From the NCBI GenBank assembly GCA_934757825.1, contig CAKVLP010000001.1, positions 248,001 to 312,000 on the forward strand: a stretch of 64,000 nt of DNA. The letters are read 5' to 3'. Every line of letters starts with the position of its first letter. Positions within the stretch are counted from its first letter, which is position 1. This stretch comes from an uncultured Clostridia bacterium (GTDB taxonomy: Bacteria > Bacillota > Clostridia > Christensenellales > UBA1242). The notes beneath the pieces are model-generated. The model was not told the origin of the DNA. It searched no databases and was given only the letters and a program-made list of their open reading frames with translations. Of this stretch, positions 26,035-33,714 are shown in pieces. Position numbers and translations under genes: made by a program.

Positions 26035-27890
26035 TGTCCACCTCGTTTGATAGCGCCAAATCTACACGTTTCGTAGCATTTGCCACATTTAACACAGATA
26101 TTTTGGTCGATTTTAAAGGGGTGTTTTATCTCGCCACTTATCGCCTTTACTGGGCACACGTGCGAGCACGCCGAGCACCCCACGCAAACATCGGGCATTA
26201 TTTCGTAATGTTTTAGCGCCTTGCAAACACCCGCTGGGCAACGCTTGTTTTTGATATGTTCCACATACTCGTCCCTATAATATTTAAGCGTGGAAAGCAC
26301 TGGATTTGGCGACATTTGCCCAAGTCCGCAAAGCGAACTATTTTTAACGTAATTTGCCAAGTCTTCCAGTTCGGACAAGTCGTCCATTGTGCCTTTGCCC
26401 TCACATATCCTAGTAAGGATTTCAAGCATTCGCTTGTTCCCAATCCTGCACGGCGTACATTTACCGCAAGATTCTTCTACCGAAAATTCTAGGAAAAACC
26501 TCGCCATATCCACCATACAAGTATCCTCGTCCATAACAATCATTCCGCCACTACCCATCATTGAGCCAAGACCTTTTAGGCTTTCGTAGTCGATTTTGGT
26601 GTTCATATACTCAGCCGGAATACAACTTCCGCTTGGCCCGCCCATTTGCACCGCCTTAAACTTTTTGCCGTTTAGTATTCCGCCGCCGACGTCAAACACA
26701 ATATCCTTAATTGTCGCACCCATTGGCATCTCAACAAGTCCGGTATGTTTAATTTTACCCGATAGTGCAAACACCTTGGTGCCCTTACTGGTTGCTGTTC
26801 CAAACCCGCTATACCACTTTGCGCCACGAAAGATAATGCTCGGAATATTGGCAAGCGTTTCCACATTGTTGATAACAGTCGGGCTATTATTGTATCCTCT
26901 TTCGGCTGGATATGGCGGTTTTATATCCGGCTCGCCACGTTTACCCTCACAACTGGAAATAAGCGCGGTTTCTTCGCCACAAATAAATGCTCCAGCGCCC
27001 AATTTAACCGTGATATCAAACGAAAAATCACTGCCAAAAATGTTTTTGCCAAGTAATCCTAAATTCCTAGCATCGGCAATCGCTTTTTGAATGCTTTTAA
27101 CCGCCGACTCGTATTCGGCTCTAATGTAGATTATGCCGTGGCTAGCACCTATCGCGTATCCTGCAATTGCCATTGCTTCGACAATAGCGTGCGGGTCGCT
27201 ATCCACAATTGACCTATCCATAAATGCGCCAGGGTCACCCTCGTCGCCGTTACAAATTACATATTTCTTATCAGAATTAACAGCACGGGCAACCTCCCAT
27301 TTTTTGTAGGTCGGAAAGCCAGCACCACCACGCCCTCTAAGTCCGCTATCCTTAATTTCTTTAATAACCTCTTCGGGCGTCATTGTTGCAAGTGCTTTAT
27401 ACAGCCCCATATATCCGTCAAATGCGATATAATCCATAATATCAAGCGGATTTATATACCCCACATTTTTACGCGTAACAAAAACTTGTTTTTGATAGAA
27501 ATTTATCTTATCAAGTTGGGCTTGATTTAAGTCCGACGGATCGTACAAGTACTCGTTTACAATATTGCCCTTTTCGATATGTTCGGCAATTATTTTCTTT
27601 GCACCCTCGGGAGTAACTTTACAATAAAAGGTCTTTTCGGGATACACAATTACAATTGGACCCAAGGCGCACAGCCCTAAGCACCCCACTTGTCCCGCAG
27701 TGACCCTCTTGCCAAGTTTGCGCCTTGCTATTTCCGCTTTAAATGTTTCCAAAACCTCAGAACCGCCGTTGTTGTGGCACGCGGTGTTGGTGCACACCAC
27801 AATCTCCTTTTTAAGCGATTTTGTGTCGAGTTTTGCGGTCATATTTAGCATTGCTTTTTGCTTTAATTTGTTTAACTCTTCAAATGTCAT
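26025..27890 (-). CDS. hydB: NuoF-like flavoprotein subunit of NAD-linked [FeFe]-hydrogenase (HydB)
   Basis: The 621-residue protein has an N-terminal thioredoxin-like [2Fe-2S] domain (Cys in VCTNTACHNNGG and VGCLGLC, residues 32-75). The NuoF core has LRGRGGAGFP (near 190) for NADH and GAGAFICGEETALISS (near 300) for FMN. The [4Fe-4S] motif ESCGKCTPCR is near 473. A C-terminal ferredoxin domain carries two CxxCxxC motifs (near 570 and 600). It passes electrons between NAD(H) and HydA. This layout matches HydB/HndC of trimeric hydrogenases. It starts 10 bases downstream of hydC, with AAGGAAA before the ATG. Confidence 0.94.
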   Translation of the reverse strand: MTFEELNKLKQKAMLNMTAKLDTKSLKKEIVVCTNTACHNNGGSEVLETFKAEIARRKLGKRVTAGQVGCLGLCALGPIVIVYPEKTFYCKVTPEGAKKIIAEHIEKGNIVNEYLYDPSDLNQAQLDKINFYQKQVFVTRKNVGYINPLDIMDYIAFDGYMGLYKALATMTPEEVIKEIKDSGLRGRGGAGFPTYKKWEVARAVNSDKKYVICNGDEGDPGAFMDRSIVDSDPHAIVEAMAIAGYAIGASHGIIYIRAEYESAVKSIQKAIADARNLGLLGKNIFGSDFSFDITVKLGAGAFICGEETALISSCEGKRGEPDIKPPYPAERGYNNSPTVINNVETLANIPSIIFRGAKWYSGFGTATSKGTKVFALSGKIKHTGLVEMPMGATIKDIVFDVGGGILNGKKFKAVQMGGPSGSCIPAEYMNTKIDYESLKGLGSMMGSGGMIVMDEDTCMVDMARFFLEFSVEESCGKCTPCRIGNKRMLEILTRICEGKGTMDDLSELEDLANYVKNSSLCGLGQMSPNPVLSTLKYYRDEYVEHIKNKRCPAGVCKALKHYEIMPDVCVGCSACSHVCPVKAISGEIKHPFKIDQNICVKCGKCYETCRFGAIKRGGQCK

Positions 27891-27900
27891 TTTGATTTCC

Positions 27901-28323
27901 TTATTCCAAGTTGTCTATAATTTTCTTTAGTTTTTCTAGCGTCATTTTGCCGTAAATTTTGCCGTTTATCCTAACAACCGGCGCCTCACCACAACAGCCC
28001 AGGCACCTAACGGTTGCGATACAAAACTTATTGTCGGGCGTGTTTTGCATTTCGACTATGTTTAGGCGTTTTTTAAGTCCGTCTAGCAGTTCGCCCGCGC
28101 CCAAAATAAAGCAGGTTGTGCCCGTGCAGACCTCTATTAAATACTTCGCGTTTGGCACAAACTTAAACTGGTTGTAAAAAGTCGCCACGCTATAAATTTC
28201 TCCTACTGGGATTTTAAGAGATTTTGACATCTCCACAATCGCCTCTTCGCTAATATAGCCCGACTTCTTCATTTCCTTTTGAAGTGCGTCGATAATTGTT
28301 TCTTTGAAAACTGTGTCGCTCAT
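27901..28323 (-). CDS. hydC: NuoE-like [2Fe-2S] subunit of NAD-linked [FeFe]-hydrogenase (HydC)
   Basis: The 140-residue protein has the thioredoxin-like [2Fe-2S] fold of NuoE/HydC. Ligands are CTGTTC (near residue 66) and CLGCCGEAP (near residue 107), with the family motif YSVATFYNQF near residue 45. It is the small electron-transfer partner of HydB. The open frame extends upstream to a TTG at 28365 and an ATG at 28347, but those lie over the -10 box. ATG at 28323, with AAGGAAAG seven bases upstream, is chosen. It is the first gene of hydC-hydB-hydA. Confidence 0.93.
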   Translation of the reverse strand: MSDTVFKETIIDALQKEMKKSGYISEEAIVEMSKSLKIPVGEIYSVATFYNQFKFVPNAKYLIEVCTGTTCFILGAGELLDGLKKRLNIVEMQNTPDNKFCIATVRCLGCCGEAPVVRINGKIYGKMTLEKLKKIIDNLE

Positions 28324-28345
28324 AATTTTACTTTCCTTTTGTTTC

Positions 28346-28373
28346 ATTATATCAAATATGGGCAAATTTCAAA
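28346..28373 (-). promoter_or_regulatory. Candidate promoter of the hydrogenase operon
   Basis: Minus-strand TATAAT (28346-28351), with TTTGAA (28368-28373) 16 bases upstream as a weak -35. The transcript would start near 28339, about 16 bases before the hydC ATG. Confidence 0.55.
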
Positions 28374-28418
28374 AATTATATTTGCGTTTTTGGCACAACT
28401 TTTGTAAAAAATTGAACA

Positions 28419-28451
28419 TAAAAAAGCACCTAAGTATCCCTAAGGTGCCTT
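28419..28451 (-). terminator. Terminator of the 28493 membrane protein gene
   Basis: Minus-strand stem GCACCT/AGGTGC, flanked by A-rich and T-rich tracts with a six-base T-run, about 40 bases after the stop. Confidence 0.75.
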
Positions 28452-28492
28452 TTGATTTTGCGAAAATGCTTCCGCTTTTTAGTTTAAATGGT

Positions 28493-28969
28493 TTATTTAA
28501 CTACAACTTCGTATGCGATAACGATGGTTTCCAGTGCAGTTACAACGCCAGCGATAATAGCGCCAACGCCTAGTGCACTTTGGTACAATGAATATGCTGT
28601 TCCCATGTTTTCAGCAAACACAACCATATTTGGCATTAAGAACAACATAATTGTTCCAGCCAAAGCACATACTGCGCCGATAAGTTTAACGATTTTGTTT
28701 TTTGATACTTGCAAGCAAGCCCCTACTACTGGCAACAATATTGCAAGTAGGCCTAGAAAACTAAATCCTAAAACTTGTGCAGAAACTGTTCCTGCTTTTT
28801 CAGCGTGACCGAAAATCACTTGCCAACCTGTGTATGTAATTTCGGTTGACAAAACTTTGCCAGTGTATTTAACTACGGTCAAAAACATCATTGCCACAGC
28901 CACAACTGCCAACAAAATTGGCACTGCCACCAACCATTTTGGTGCCTTTTTAGAACTTCTTTTAGCCAT
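28493..28969 (-). CDS. Four-span membrane protein of unknown function
   Basis: The 158-residue protein has a Lys/Arg/Ser-rich N-terminus (residues 1-11) and four membrane spans at about residues 13-32, 68-86, 92-115 and 128-155. No conserved motif is recognised. TAGGAGAG precedes the ATG and a terminator follows, so it is a complete single-gene unit. It is divergent from the nucleoside hydrolase. Function unknown. Confidence 0.8.
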   Translation of the reverse strand: MAKRSSKKAPKWLVAVPILLAVVAVAMMFLTVVKYTGKVLSTEITYTGWQVIFGHAEKAGTVSAQVLGFSFLGLLAILLPVVGACLQVSKNKIVKLIGAVCALAGTIMLFLMPNMVVFAENMGTAYSLYQSALGVGAIIAGVVTALETIVIAYEVVVK

Positions 28970-29141
28970 TTTTCACTCTCCTATTTTTATTTTGTACCCT
29001 CATTATATACAAAAGATTTTCAAAAGTAAATCAAAGTTGACGTATGTTTTTTAAAATGTTCAAAATTGGACAATTTGAACCAAAATACACAATTTTTAAT
29101 AACATAACTATGTGGATATTTTCTAAAACCGCCTCTTTTGC

Positions 29142-29170
29142 TTTACTTGAAATCGCAAAATATATATAAT
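29142..29170 (+). promoter_or_regulatory. Candidate promoter of the nucleoside hydrolase gene
   Basis: TATAAT (29165-29170) with a weak -35, TTTACT (29142-29147), 17 bases upstream. Predicted leader is about 30 bases. Confidence 0.5.
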
Positions 29171-29207
29171 GAAAAATGGAAACAAATAAAAATTAAGGAT
29201 AAAAAAT

Positions 29208-30140
29208 ATGGACGACAAAATTAAAGTTATACTAGACACCGACCCGGGAGTGGATGACTGCATTGCGCTGATGCTATATATGTTTGACGAACGCTTTGAC
29301 GTAAAACTCGTGACCACCGTTATGGGCAACAGAACCCTTGAAATAAACAGCCGTAACTGTTTGCATTTGTTTGAGAAGTTTGAAAAATACGACATTCCAG
29401 TTGCAATCGGCGCGAAAAAACCGCTTAAAAGGGAGCGCAAGGACGCTTCTTTTATTCACGCAAAAACCGGTATGGGACATTATCAGCCTAAGGACCCTGT
29501 TAATATAAAACCGCTTAAAGAAACCGCCGTTGAGGCAATGTACAAGGTTATTATGGAAAACAAGGGCGAGATTACAATCTGTCTAATGGGACCTCACACA
29601 AATATGGCTAGTTTGCTACTAAAACACCCTGACTGCGCGCAATATGTAAAGCAAATTATATACGAGGGTGGCTCGCCTTATGGTTACAAAAACACCGAGC
29701 CTCACATTTCGTTTAATGCTTCAAGCGACCCAGAGGCTATGTCGATTGTGTTAAATTCGGGCATTCCTATCGTTATGATTCCGTCCGAAATGGGACGTCG
29801 CCACACCTATCTTACTTACGAGCAGGTTATGAAACTTAAAGAACTAAATGATGTTGGCGAGTTTATATACGAGATGTTTGACGCGTACTGGGAGCCTACT
29901 TTTAAAGACAAACGTATCGCAATGAACGACGCCTGCACCTACTTCTGGCTTGTAAAACCTAAAATGTTTAAGGGTTATCGCGCCGACATCGACATCGACC
30001 TTGACGAATTCCCTGGCAAAACCGTTATGGACTTTAAAAAGGACGGCAAATATCTTGTGCTTATGAAGGCAAAACGCAAAGAAAGCTATAAAATGCTATT
30101 TAACCTTGTAAAAAGTCTAGACCGCTATTCGTTTTATTAA
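29208..30140 (+). CDS. Inosine-uridine-type nucleoside hydrolase
   Basis: The 310-residue protein starts with the calcium-binding signature DTDPGVDDCIAL (residues 9-20). It contains NASSDPEA near residue 162 and NDACTYFWL near residue 239, as in IU-nucleoside hydrolases. It splits the N-glycosidic bond of ribonucleosides to give base and ribose, for salvage. The exact base preference cannot be read. One deviation: the usual FNxxxDPEA reads FNASSDPEA, which is within family range. TTAAGGAT precedes the ATG. Monocistronic with its own terminator. Confidence 0.92.
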   Translation: MDDKIKVILDTDPGVDDCIALMLYMFDERFDVKLVTTVMGNRTLEINSRNCLHLFEKFEKYDIPVAIGAKKPLKRERKDASFIHAKTGMGHYQPKDPVNIKPLKETAVEAMYKVIMENKGEITICLMGPHTNMASLLLKHPDCAQYVKQIIYEGGSPYGYKNTEPHISFNASSDPEAMSIVLNSGIPIVMIPSEMGRRHTYLTYEQVMKLKELNDVGEFIYEMFDAYWEPTFKDKRIAMNDACTYFWLVKPKMFKGYRADIDIDLDEFPGKTVMDFKKDGKYLVLMKAKRKESYKMLFNLVKSLDRYSFY

Positions 30141-30159
30141 AATAATAAATGATAAATTT

Positions 30160-30195
30160 AAAAAAGACCTTTGGAAAAAATCAAGGTCTTTTTTT
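30160..30195 (+). terminator. Terminator of the nucleoside hydrolase gene
   Basis: AAAAAGACCTT and AAGGTCTTTTTTT pair around an eleven-base loop. Confidence 0.8.
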
Positions 30196-30544
30196 GTTTT
30201 AAAAAAAAGGTATGGTCAATCACAACTATTTAGACTATCCCCAGTTTAAAATTTTTGTAGCCATACCAAACCGCTTGTCAGATATAAAAAATTTGTCTAA
30301 CACTCGAAACATCAAAACAGAAAATTATTCCGAAGCATAAGCCCCATAACACTCCACAATCATTGGTTGCATTTATAAATTTTTTAGCAAATCACCAAAA
30401 ACTCTTGATTTTAAACCTCATTTATAGTAAACTATGCTTACAATTAAGCGGTCGACTGCTTGGTCGTGACAACATTTATAAGCCTTTTTCGTTTAATTTC
30501 ATTGTGAATGTGCGTATGATGGCTTTGCGATTTGTTAAAATATT
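30196..30544. other. Intergenic region, no gene seen
   Basis: About 350 AT-rich bases. An 8-base inverted pair (GGTATGGT region near 30210 and the CCATACC region near 30262) could form a long-loop hairpin. A 62-codon open frame at 30363 lacks a ribosome binding site and looks non-coding. Confidence 0.5.
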
Positions 30545-30649
30545 ATTCTAACAAAAGTTCTAACAAATTTACAATTTTTAGAATTCGGGGCTGTTAGAAT
30601 TATTATTAAAAATGCCCCAAAAACTTAATATGGAGAGTTGGCTGAGCGG
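30545..30649 (+). repeat. Direct repeat copy 1: tRNA-Ser promoter plus first 18 bases of the tRNA
   Basis: These 105 bases are identical to 30905-31009, exactly 360 bases apart. The repeat holds the tRNA-Ser promoter region and the tRNA 5' end up to GGCTGAGCGG, after which the sequences differ. It is a truncated copy of the tRNA locus. Confidence 0.9.
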
Positions 30650-30731
30650 AGGTAACGTCCTGTGGACGTTAGCCAATGACCATACTTCCTCTGACGGGCT
30701 TCGGACGAAACTTGCTTTCGACCGCTACCCA

Positions 30732-30786
30732 CAAAAACTTAATATGGAGAGTTGGCTGAGCGGTCGAAAGCGGCGGTCTTGAAAAC
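30732..30786 (+). repeat. Partial tRNA-Ser copy 2, cut just after the anticodon loop
   Basis: These 55 bases are identical to 30978-31032. They cover 14 bases of leader and the tRNA-Ser 5' half through the anticodon arm, then unrelated sequence begins. It cannot make a functional tRNA. Confidence 0.9.
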
Positions 30787-30904
30787 AAGCAGTTATCTGC
30801 TGGTGTGAAATTCCATCAATTTCTAACATTTCTGCCTAATTGTCCGTAAAATGGCGGGTTTTGAGAGTTCCAAGTTCTAACAACTTAGTGAGCGACACCT
30901 TACA

Positions 30905-31009
30905 ATTCTAACAAAAGTTCTAACAAATTTACAATTTTTAGAATTCGGGGCTGTTAGAATTATTATTAAAAATGCCCCAAAAACTTAATATGGAGAGTTG
31001 GCTGAGCGG
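30905..31009 (+). repeat. Direct repeat copy 2: promoter and start of intact tRNA-Ser
   Basis: Identical to 30545-30649. It contains a plausible promoter (TTAGAA at 30938-30943, 17-base spacer, TATTAT at 30961-30966) for the complete tRNA-Ser. Confidence 0.85.
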
Positions 31010-31079
31010 TCGAAAGCGGCGGTCTTGAAAACCGTTGAAGTGAGAGCTTCCTGGGGTTCGAATCCCTAACTCTCCGCCA
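30992..31079 (+). tRNA. tRNA-Ser (anticodon TGA)
   Basis: The 88-base gene has acceptor arm GGAGAGT/ACTCTCC, a D-arm in GGCTGAGCGGTCGAAAGC, anticodon loop CTTGAAA (TGA reads UCN codons), and a variable arm typical of tRNA-Ser (TTGAAGTGAGAGCTTCC region). It also has T-arm GGTTCGAATCC, discriminator G and an encoded CCA. It is the only intact copy beside two truncated copies upstream and is followed by a terminator. Confidence 0.96.
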
Positions 31080-31082
31080 TAT

Positions 31083-31111
31083 AAAAAGCACCAAATATGG
31101 TGCTTTTTTCT
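31083..31111 (+). terminator. Terminator of tRNA-Ser
   Basis: AAAAAGCACCA, a short AT loop and TGGTGCTTTTTT form a stem with T-run. Confidence 0.85.
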
Positions 31112-31255
31112 TATTTTTCTAGGATTTCGCCCCATATATTGTGGTTTTGAAATATTGTTTAGACTGCATTTTTCGACCGAAATACCAGCCAAAATCGTGT
31201 TAGAATTTTGTTAGAATTTTCCATTTTTGTTAGAACTCGTAGAAAATTGTCGAAT

Positions 31256-31672
31256 TTACATCTCATCTTGTTCGTTCTTCAATAATCGTGCTTTGCGTTT
31301 TTCAGCAAGTTTTAGTTCTAACATGGCAATTTCTTCGTCAATTTCTTCAATCGACTCTTCCTTTTGATATTCGTTTATGCCTTTTTCAATATTAGTTGTA
31401 AGGCTTGCTTTCTCAAGATTGCGTTCTTCATCAATTTTGTTTATAGCATTTTGCCTTATTCTTTCTTGTTCCTCAATATTTTCTTTTGTTCCAAACATTC
31501 CAACTATCGCAGATGCGGTGTTGAATTTTGCTGTTGGATCAAGGTGCGAATAAATATTTGCTGTTGTTTCGTAAGTGCTGTGACCAAGCCACGCCTGAAT
31601 TTCTTTCATTGAAACACCCATTGAAAGCAATAAACTACTGGGTTTGATGGTATTAAATCTACTTTAACAGCA
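31256..31672 (-). pseudogene. Tyrosine recombinase (integrase), C-terminal fragment
   Basis: The open frame carries the end of a phage/ICE-type tyrosine recombinase: SLLLSMGVSMKEIQAWLGHSTYETT..NIYSHLD. This includes the last catalytic histidine (LGH) and the nucleophile tyrosine (IYSH), followed by an unusual Lys/Glu-rich tail of about 75 residues. The N-terminal DNA-binding domain and the catalytic Arg-Lys-HxxR part are missing. Upstream, the frame meets a stop at 31673-31675. The first ATG in frame (31630) gives 124 residues but has no ribosome binding site. It is a decayed integrase whose 3' end faces the tRNA-Ser gene, the usual layout for an element inserted at a tRNA. Confidence 0.85.
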
Positions 31673-31691
31673 GTTTGTAAACATTTCCTTT

Positions 31692-31784
31692 TTAAGTGTG
31701 AAAACAACCTTTATCTCTTGTTTTCTTTGCTTTTTCAATTTGTTGGCTTATATTAAGCTCCTCAATTCTAATTAAATCAATCAT
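31692..31784 (-). CDS. 30-residue open frame, possibly an element remnant
   Basis: A short frame MIDLIRIEELNISQQIEKAK.. lies just upstream of the integrase fragment on the same strand. It is charged and helical. The ribosome binding site is poor (AGG at a reasonable distance only). It may be a small mobile-element peptide or the relic of a longer gene. Low confidence. Confidence 0.25.
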   Translation of the reverse strand: MIDLIRIEELNISQQIEKAKKTRDKGCFHT

Positions 31785-32143
31785 TATTTAGCCTACAAAT
31801 CTTGGTTAAGTAATGTTCTCATTGCATAATTGTGCATTGTTTTGCCTAACTATTTAACTATTAAATTGATTGCGTAAAAATACATTTTTGAAAAAGGCAC
31901 AATTTATATTTTTATTATGTCTTAAAATTATCTAACTTGTATCTAAAAATCAGTTATTCGCAAAATTTCTAGCAACAATCTAAATTTTGAGCAACCATGT
32001 AAACAATTTGTTGTTCTTTTGTATTTAAAAATCAAATTTGTAAGTGCAAAATAAAAAAATTTATGGTATTATTATCATAAGATTGCAAGAGACTCTTGTT
32101 TTACTCCACTTGGCAATCAAAAAAACAAAAGGAGAAATAAAAA
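31785..32143. other. Intergenic region with a leader hairpin before desulfoferrodoxin
   Basis: Mostly AT-rich with no credible gene. GATTGC (32081-32086) and GCAATC (32113-32118) can pair around an internal CAAG/CTTG hairpin in the putative leader of the desulfoferrodoxin gene. TATTAT near 32068 is a possible -10. No known riboswitch is recognised. Confidence 0.45.
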
Positions 32144-32518
32144 ATGGAACAAAATTTTTATTATTGTAAGCACTGTGGGAATATTGTTGTAAAGGTTAAC
32201 GATAGCGGAGCACCACTAATATGCTGTGGCAAGAAGATGGAAGTGCTTAAACCAAACATCAATGACGGAGCAAAAGAAAAACATATTCCTGTTTATTCTG
32301 TTAGATGTGGCAAGGTTACTGTAAATATTGGCACAAATCCACACCCAATGACACCTGAACATTATATTGAATGGGTTAAACTCCAAACAAACAAAGGAAA
32401 TCAGTTTAAAAGATTATCTTCCAACAATGAGCCGATTGTTACATTCAATATAAACAAAGATGAAAAAATTGAAGCAGTTTTCGCATATTGCAATCTACAT
32501 AGTTTATGGAAGGCCTAA
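32144..32518 (+). CDS. dfx: Desulfoferrodoxin (superoxide reductase, 2Fe type)
   Basis: The 124-residue protein has an N-terminal desulforedoxin-type Fe(Cys)4 site (YYCKHCG at residues 6-12 and ICCGKKM near residue 27). The superoxide reductase domain carries its iron ligands: His in EKHIPVYS (near 46), His in NPHPMTPEHYIEWV (near 66-71), and Cys/His in YCNLHSLW (near 116). It reduces superoxide to hydrogen peroxide, which rubrerythrin (9610) can then remove. AAAGGAGAAA precedes the ATG. It sits in the accessory region just past the integrase remnant, so it may have arrived with that element. Confidence 0.95.
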   Translation: MEQNFYYCKHCGNIVVKVNDSGAPLICCGKKMEVLKPNINDGAKEKHIPVYSVRCGKVTVNIGTNPHPMTPEHYIEWVKLQTNKGNQFKRLSSNNEPIVTFNINKDEKIEAVFAYCNLHSLWKA

Positions 32519-32606
32519 AATGGTTTGTTAAGTTAAGGCAGATGTGATAAAATCTTTTAAAAGGAAGCGAATAAATTTCGTGGAAAAAACCAAATGGAGA
32601 TAAAAG

Positions 32607-33320
32607 ATGGACACAAGTATGCAATATATTTTAGACAAGTTTGGTCAATGCAATATTTTTTCTTTAACATCGGCGTTGCAGGTTAAAAGCATTCCTGCCA
32701 CCGACAAGAAAAGGCTGTTAGACGAAAACCTAAACGACGAAAAGCAATACCTTTTGGACCGCTACGAATATTTTTTGCAAAACGAGCATCTTTCCGTAGA
32801 TTTCGAAGCATTATTTAACGATATCGTCAAGGAATGTGAGCAATTTTGCGAAGATGTTAAAAACAGCAATTTTCCAATTACCGCGCGCTTCAACGGCACC
32901 AGCCCATTTATTTGCGACCACGTGGGCAAAGACACAAAATACAGCGAGCCACGTGGCTTAATTTGGCACTTTTATCACAATATTCAAAACGTGTTAATGG
33001 CAAACGAGGATTTGGCTAATATGCCAGAAACAAAAACATTTCAATTGGACACCGTTGTACAAAATACGGATTCTGCCCTAGTCAACAACTTTGTTAGGCA
33101 CGAATACACTTTCACTTCTCATTGCACAAAAGGGCCTTTGCAGTTGGTCTTGTATTTTCGCCTTAATGACGAAACAAAAAAATGGCTTCTTCAATTCAAA
33201 ACTGATTTTGATTTAGAAGGGTCAACCTATGAAGATTTAGCACTTTACAGCGACGAAAAACTTGAATTTTCGTCCTGCACTCACGAAGGATTTAATAGCC
33301 TGGACGACGACAATTTTTGA
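32607..33320 (+). CDS. Soluble protein of unknown function downstream of desulfoferrodoxin
   Basis: The 237-residue acidic, hydrophilic protein has no signal peptide or membrane span. I see no catalytic signature. The C-terminal half is Phe/Asp/Glu-rich with strand-like stretches (LQLVLYFRLND). TGGAGAT precedes the ATG. An 88-base gap from desulfoferrodoxin on the same strand, with no terminator between, suggests one transcript. A strong terminator follows. Function unknown. Confidence 0.78.
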   Translation: MDTSMQYILDKFGQCNIFSLTSALQVKSIPATDKKRLLDENLNDEKQYLLDRYEYFLQNEHLSVDFEALFNDIVKECEQFCEDVKNSNFPITARFNGTSPFICDHVGKDTKYSEPRGLIWHFYHNIQNVLMANEDLANMPETKTFQLDTVVQNTDSALVNNFVRHEYTFTSHCTKGPLQLVLYFRLNDETKKWLLQFKTDFDLEGSTYEDLALYSDEKLEFSSCTHEGFNSLDDDNF

Positions 33321-33370
33321 TTAAATTAGTTTGAGTTTTACACATTTTCGCATACTAAAACCACAGCGAT

Positions 33371-33405
33371 GAGCATTTATGGGAATCCTATAAATGCTCT
33401 TTTTA
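33371..33405 (+). terminator. Terminator of the desulfoferrodoxin transcript
   Basis: GAGCATTTAT and ATAAATGCTC pair around an eight-base loop, followed by TTTTT. Confidence 0.85.
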
Positions 33406-33646
33406 CAAGATTTTGATCAAACAAACAAGGCTAGATTTTTAAACAATCCGCAGAAAAAGCGTTTTCAAATTTTTAGATTTATTTGCTCCCAAATACGTGA
33501 AAGGTCGAAAGGTTTGGAAAACTTGAAGAGGTTGTGCTAAACTATTCGTGTCATGCATGACTTATTATCTTTTTGTGTTAAATTTTGGTTGGCAGATGAA
33601 AAGTTAACACAAGAAGATTTTTTGTCAATGACACAGGCCTCCACCG
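33406..33646 (+). other. Unexplained stretch between two plus-strand terminators
   Basis: About 240 bases with no recognisable gene on the plus strand, yet ending in a second plus-strand terminator. TTGGAA and TAAACT (spacer 18) near 33512-33541 form a weak promoter-like pair. It could encode a small RNA; a 62-codon frame from 33553 lacks a ribosome binding site and reads through both following hairpins. Confidence 0.35.
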
Positions 33647-33672
33647 AACCACCAGACTATTTGGTGGTTTTT
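33647..33672 (+). terminator. Plus-strand terminator with no assigned gene
   Basis: AACCACCA and TGGTGGTT pair around a seven-base loop, with TTTTT directly after. Confidence 0.7.
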
Positions 33673-33682
33673 CGCTTCGATA

Positions 33683-33714
33683 CAAAAAAAACACTCCCGT
33701 GGGGAGTGTTTTTA
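33683..33714 (-). terminator. Terminator of the SLC13-type transporter gene
   Basis: Minus strand: AAAAACACTCCC, short loop, GGGAGTGTTTTTTTT. It partly overlaps the stop codon of the gene at 33712. Confidence 0.85.

Larger units (their letters stand above)
30546..31322. repeat. Cluster of GTTAGAA/TTCTAAC heptamers around tRNA-Ser and the integrase remnant
   Basis: Twelve copies on either strand: 30546, 30558, 30593, 30821, 30875, 30906, 30918, 30953, 31199, 31210, 31229 and 31316 (start positions). Three of them come from the 105-base duplication. Their clustering beside a recombinase gene suggests arm-type recombinase binding sites; that is inference. Confidence 0.6.

Noticed and set aside
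30363..30551. 62-codon plus-strand open frame before the tRNA-Ser repeat
   Set aside because: No ribosome binding site and low-complexity composition; it runs into the duplicated promoter region.
30938..31192. 84-codon minus-strand open frame across tRNA-Ser
   Set aside because: It is the antisense translation of the tRNA and its flanks (GELGIRTPGSSHFNG-type peptide), a well-known annotation artefact; no ribosome binding site.
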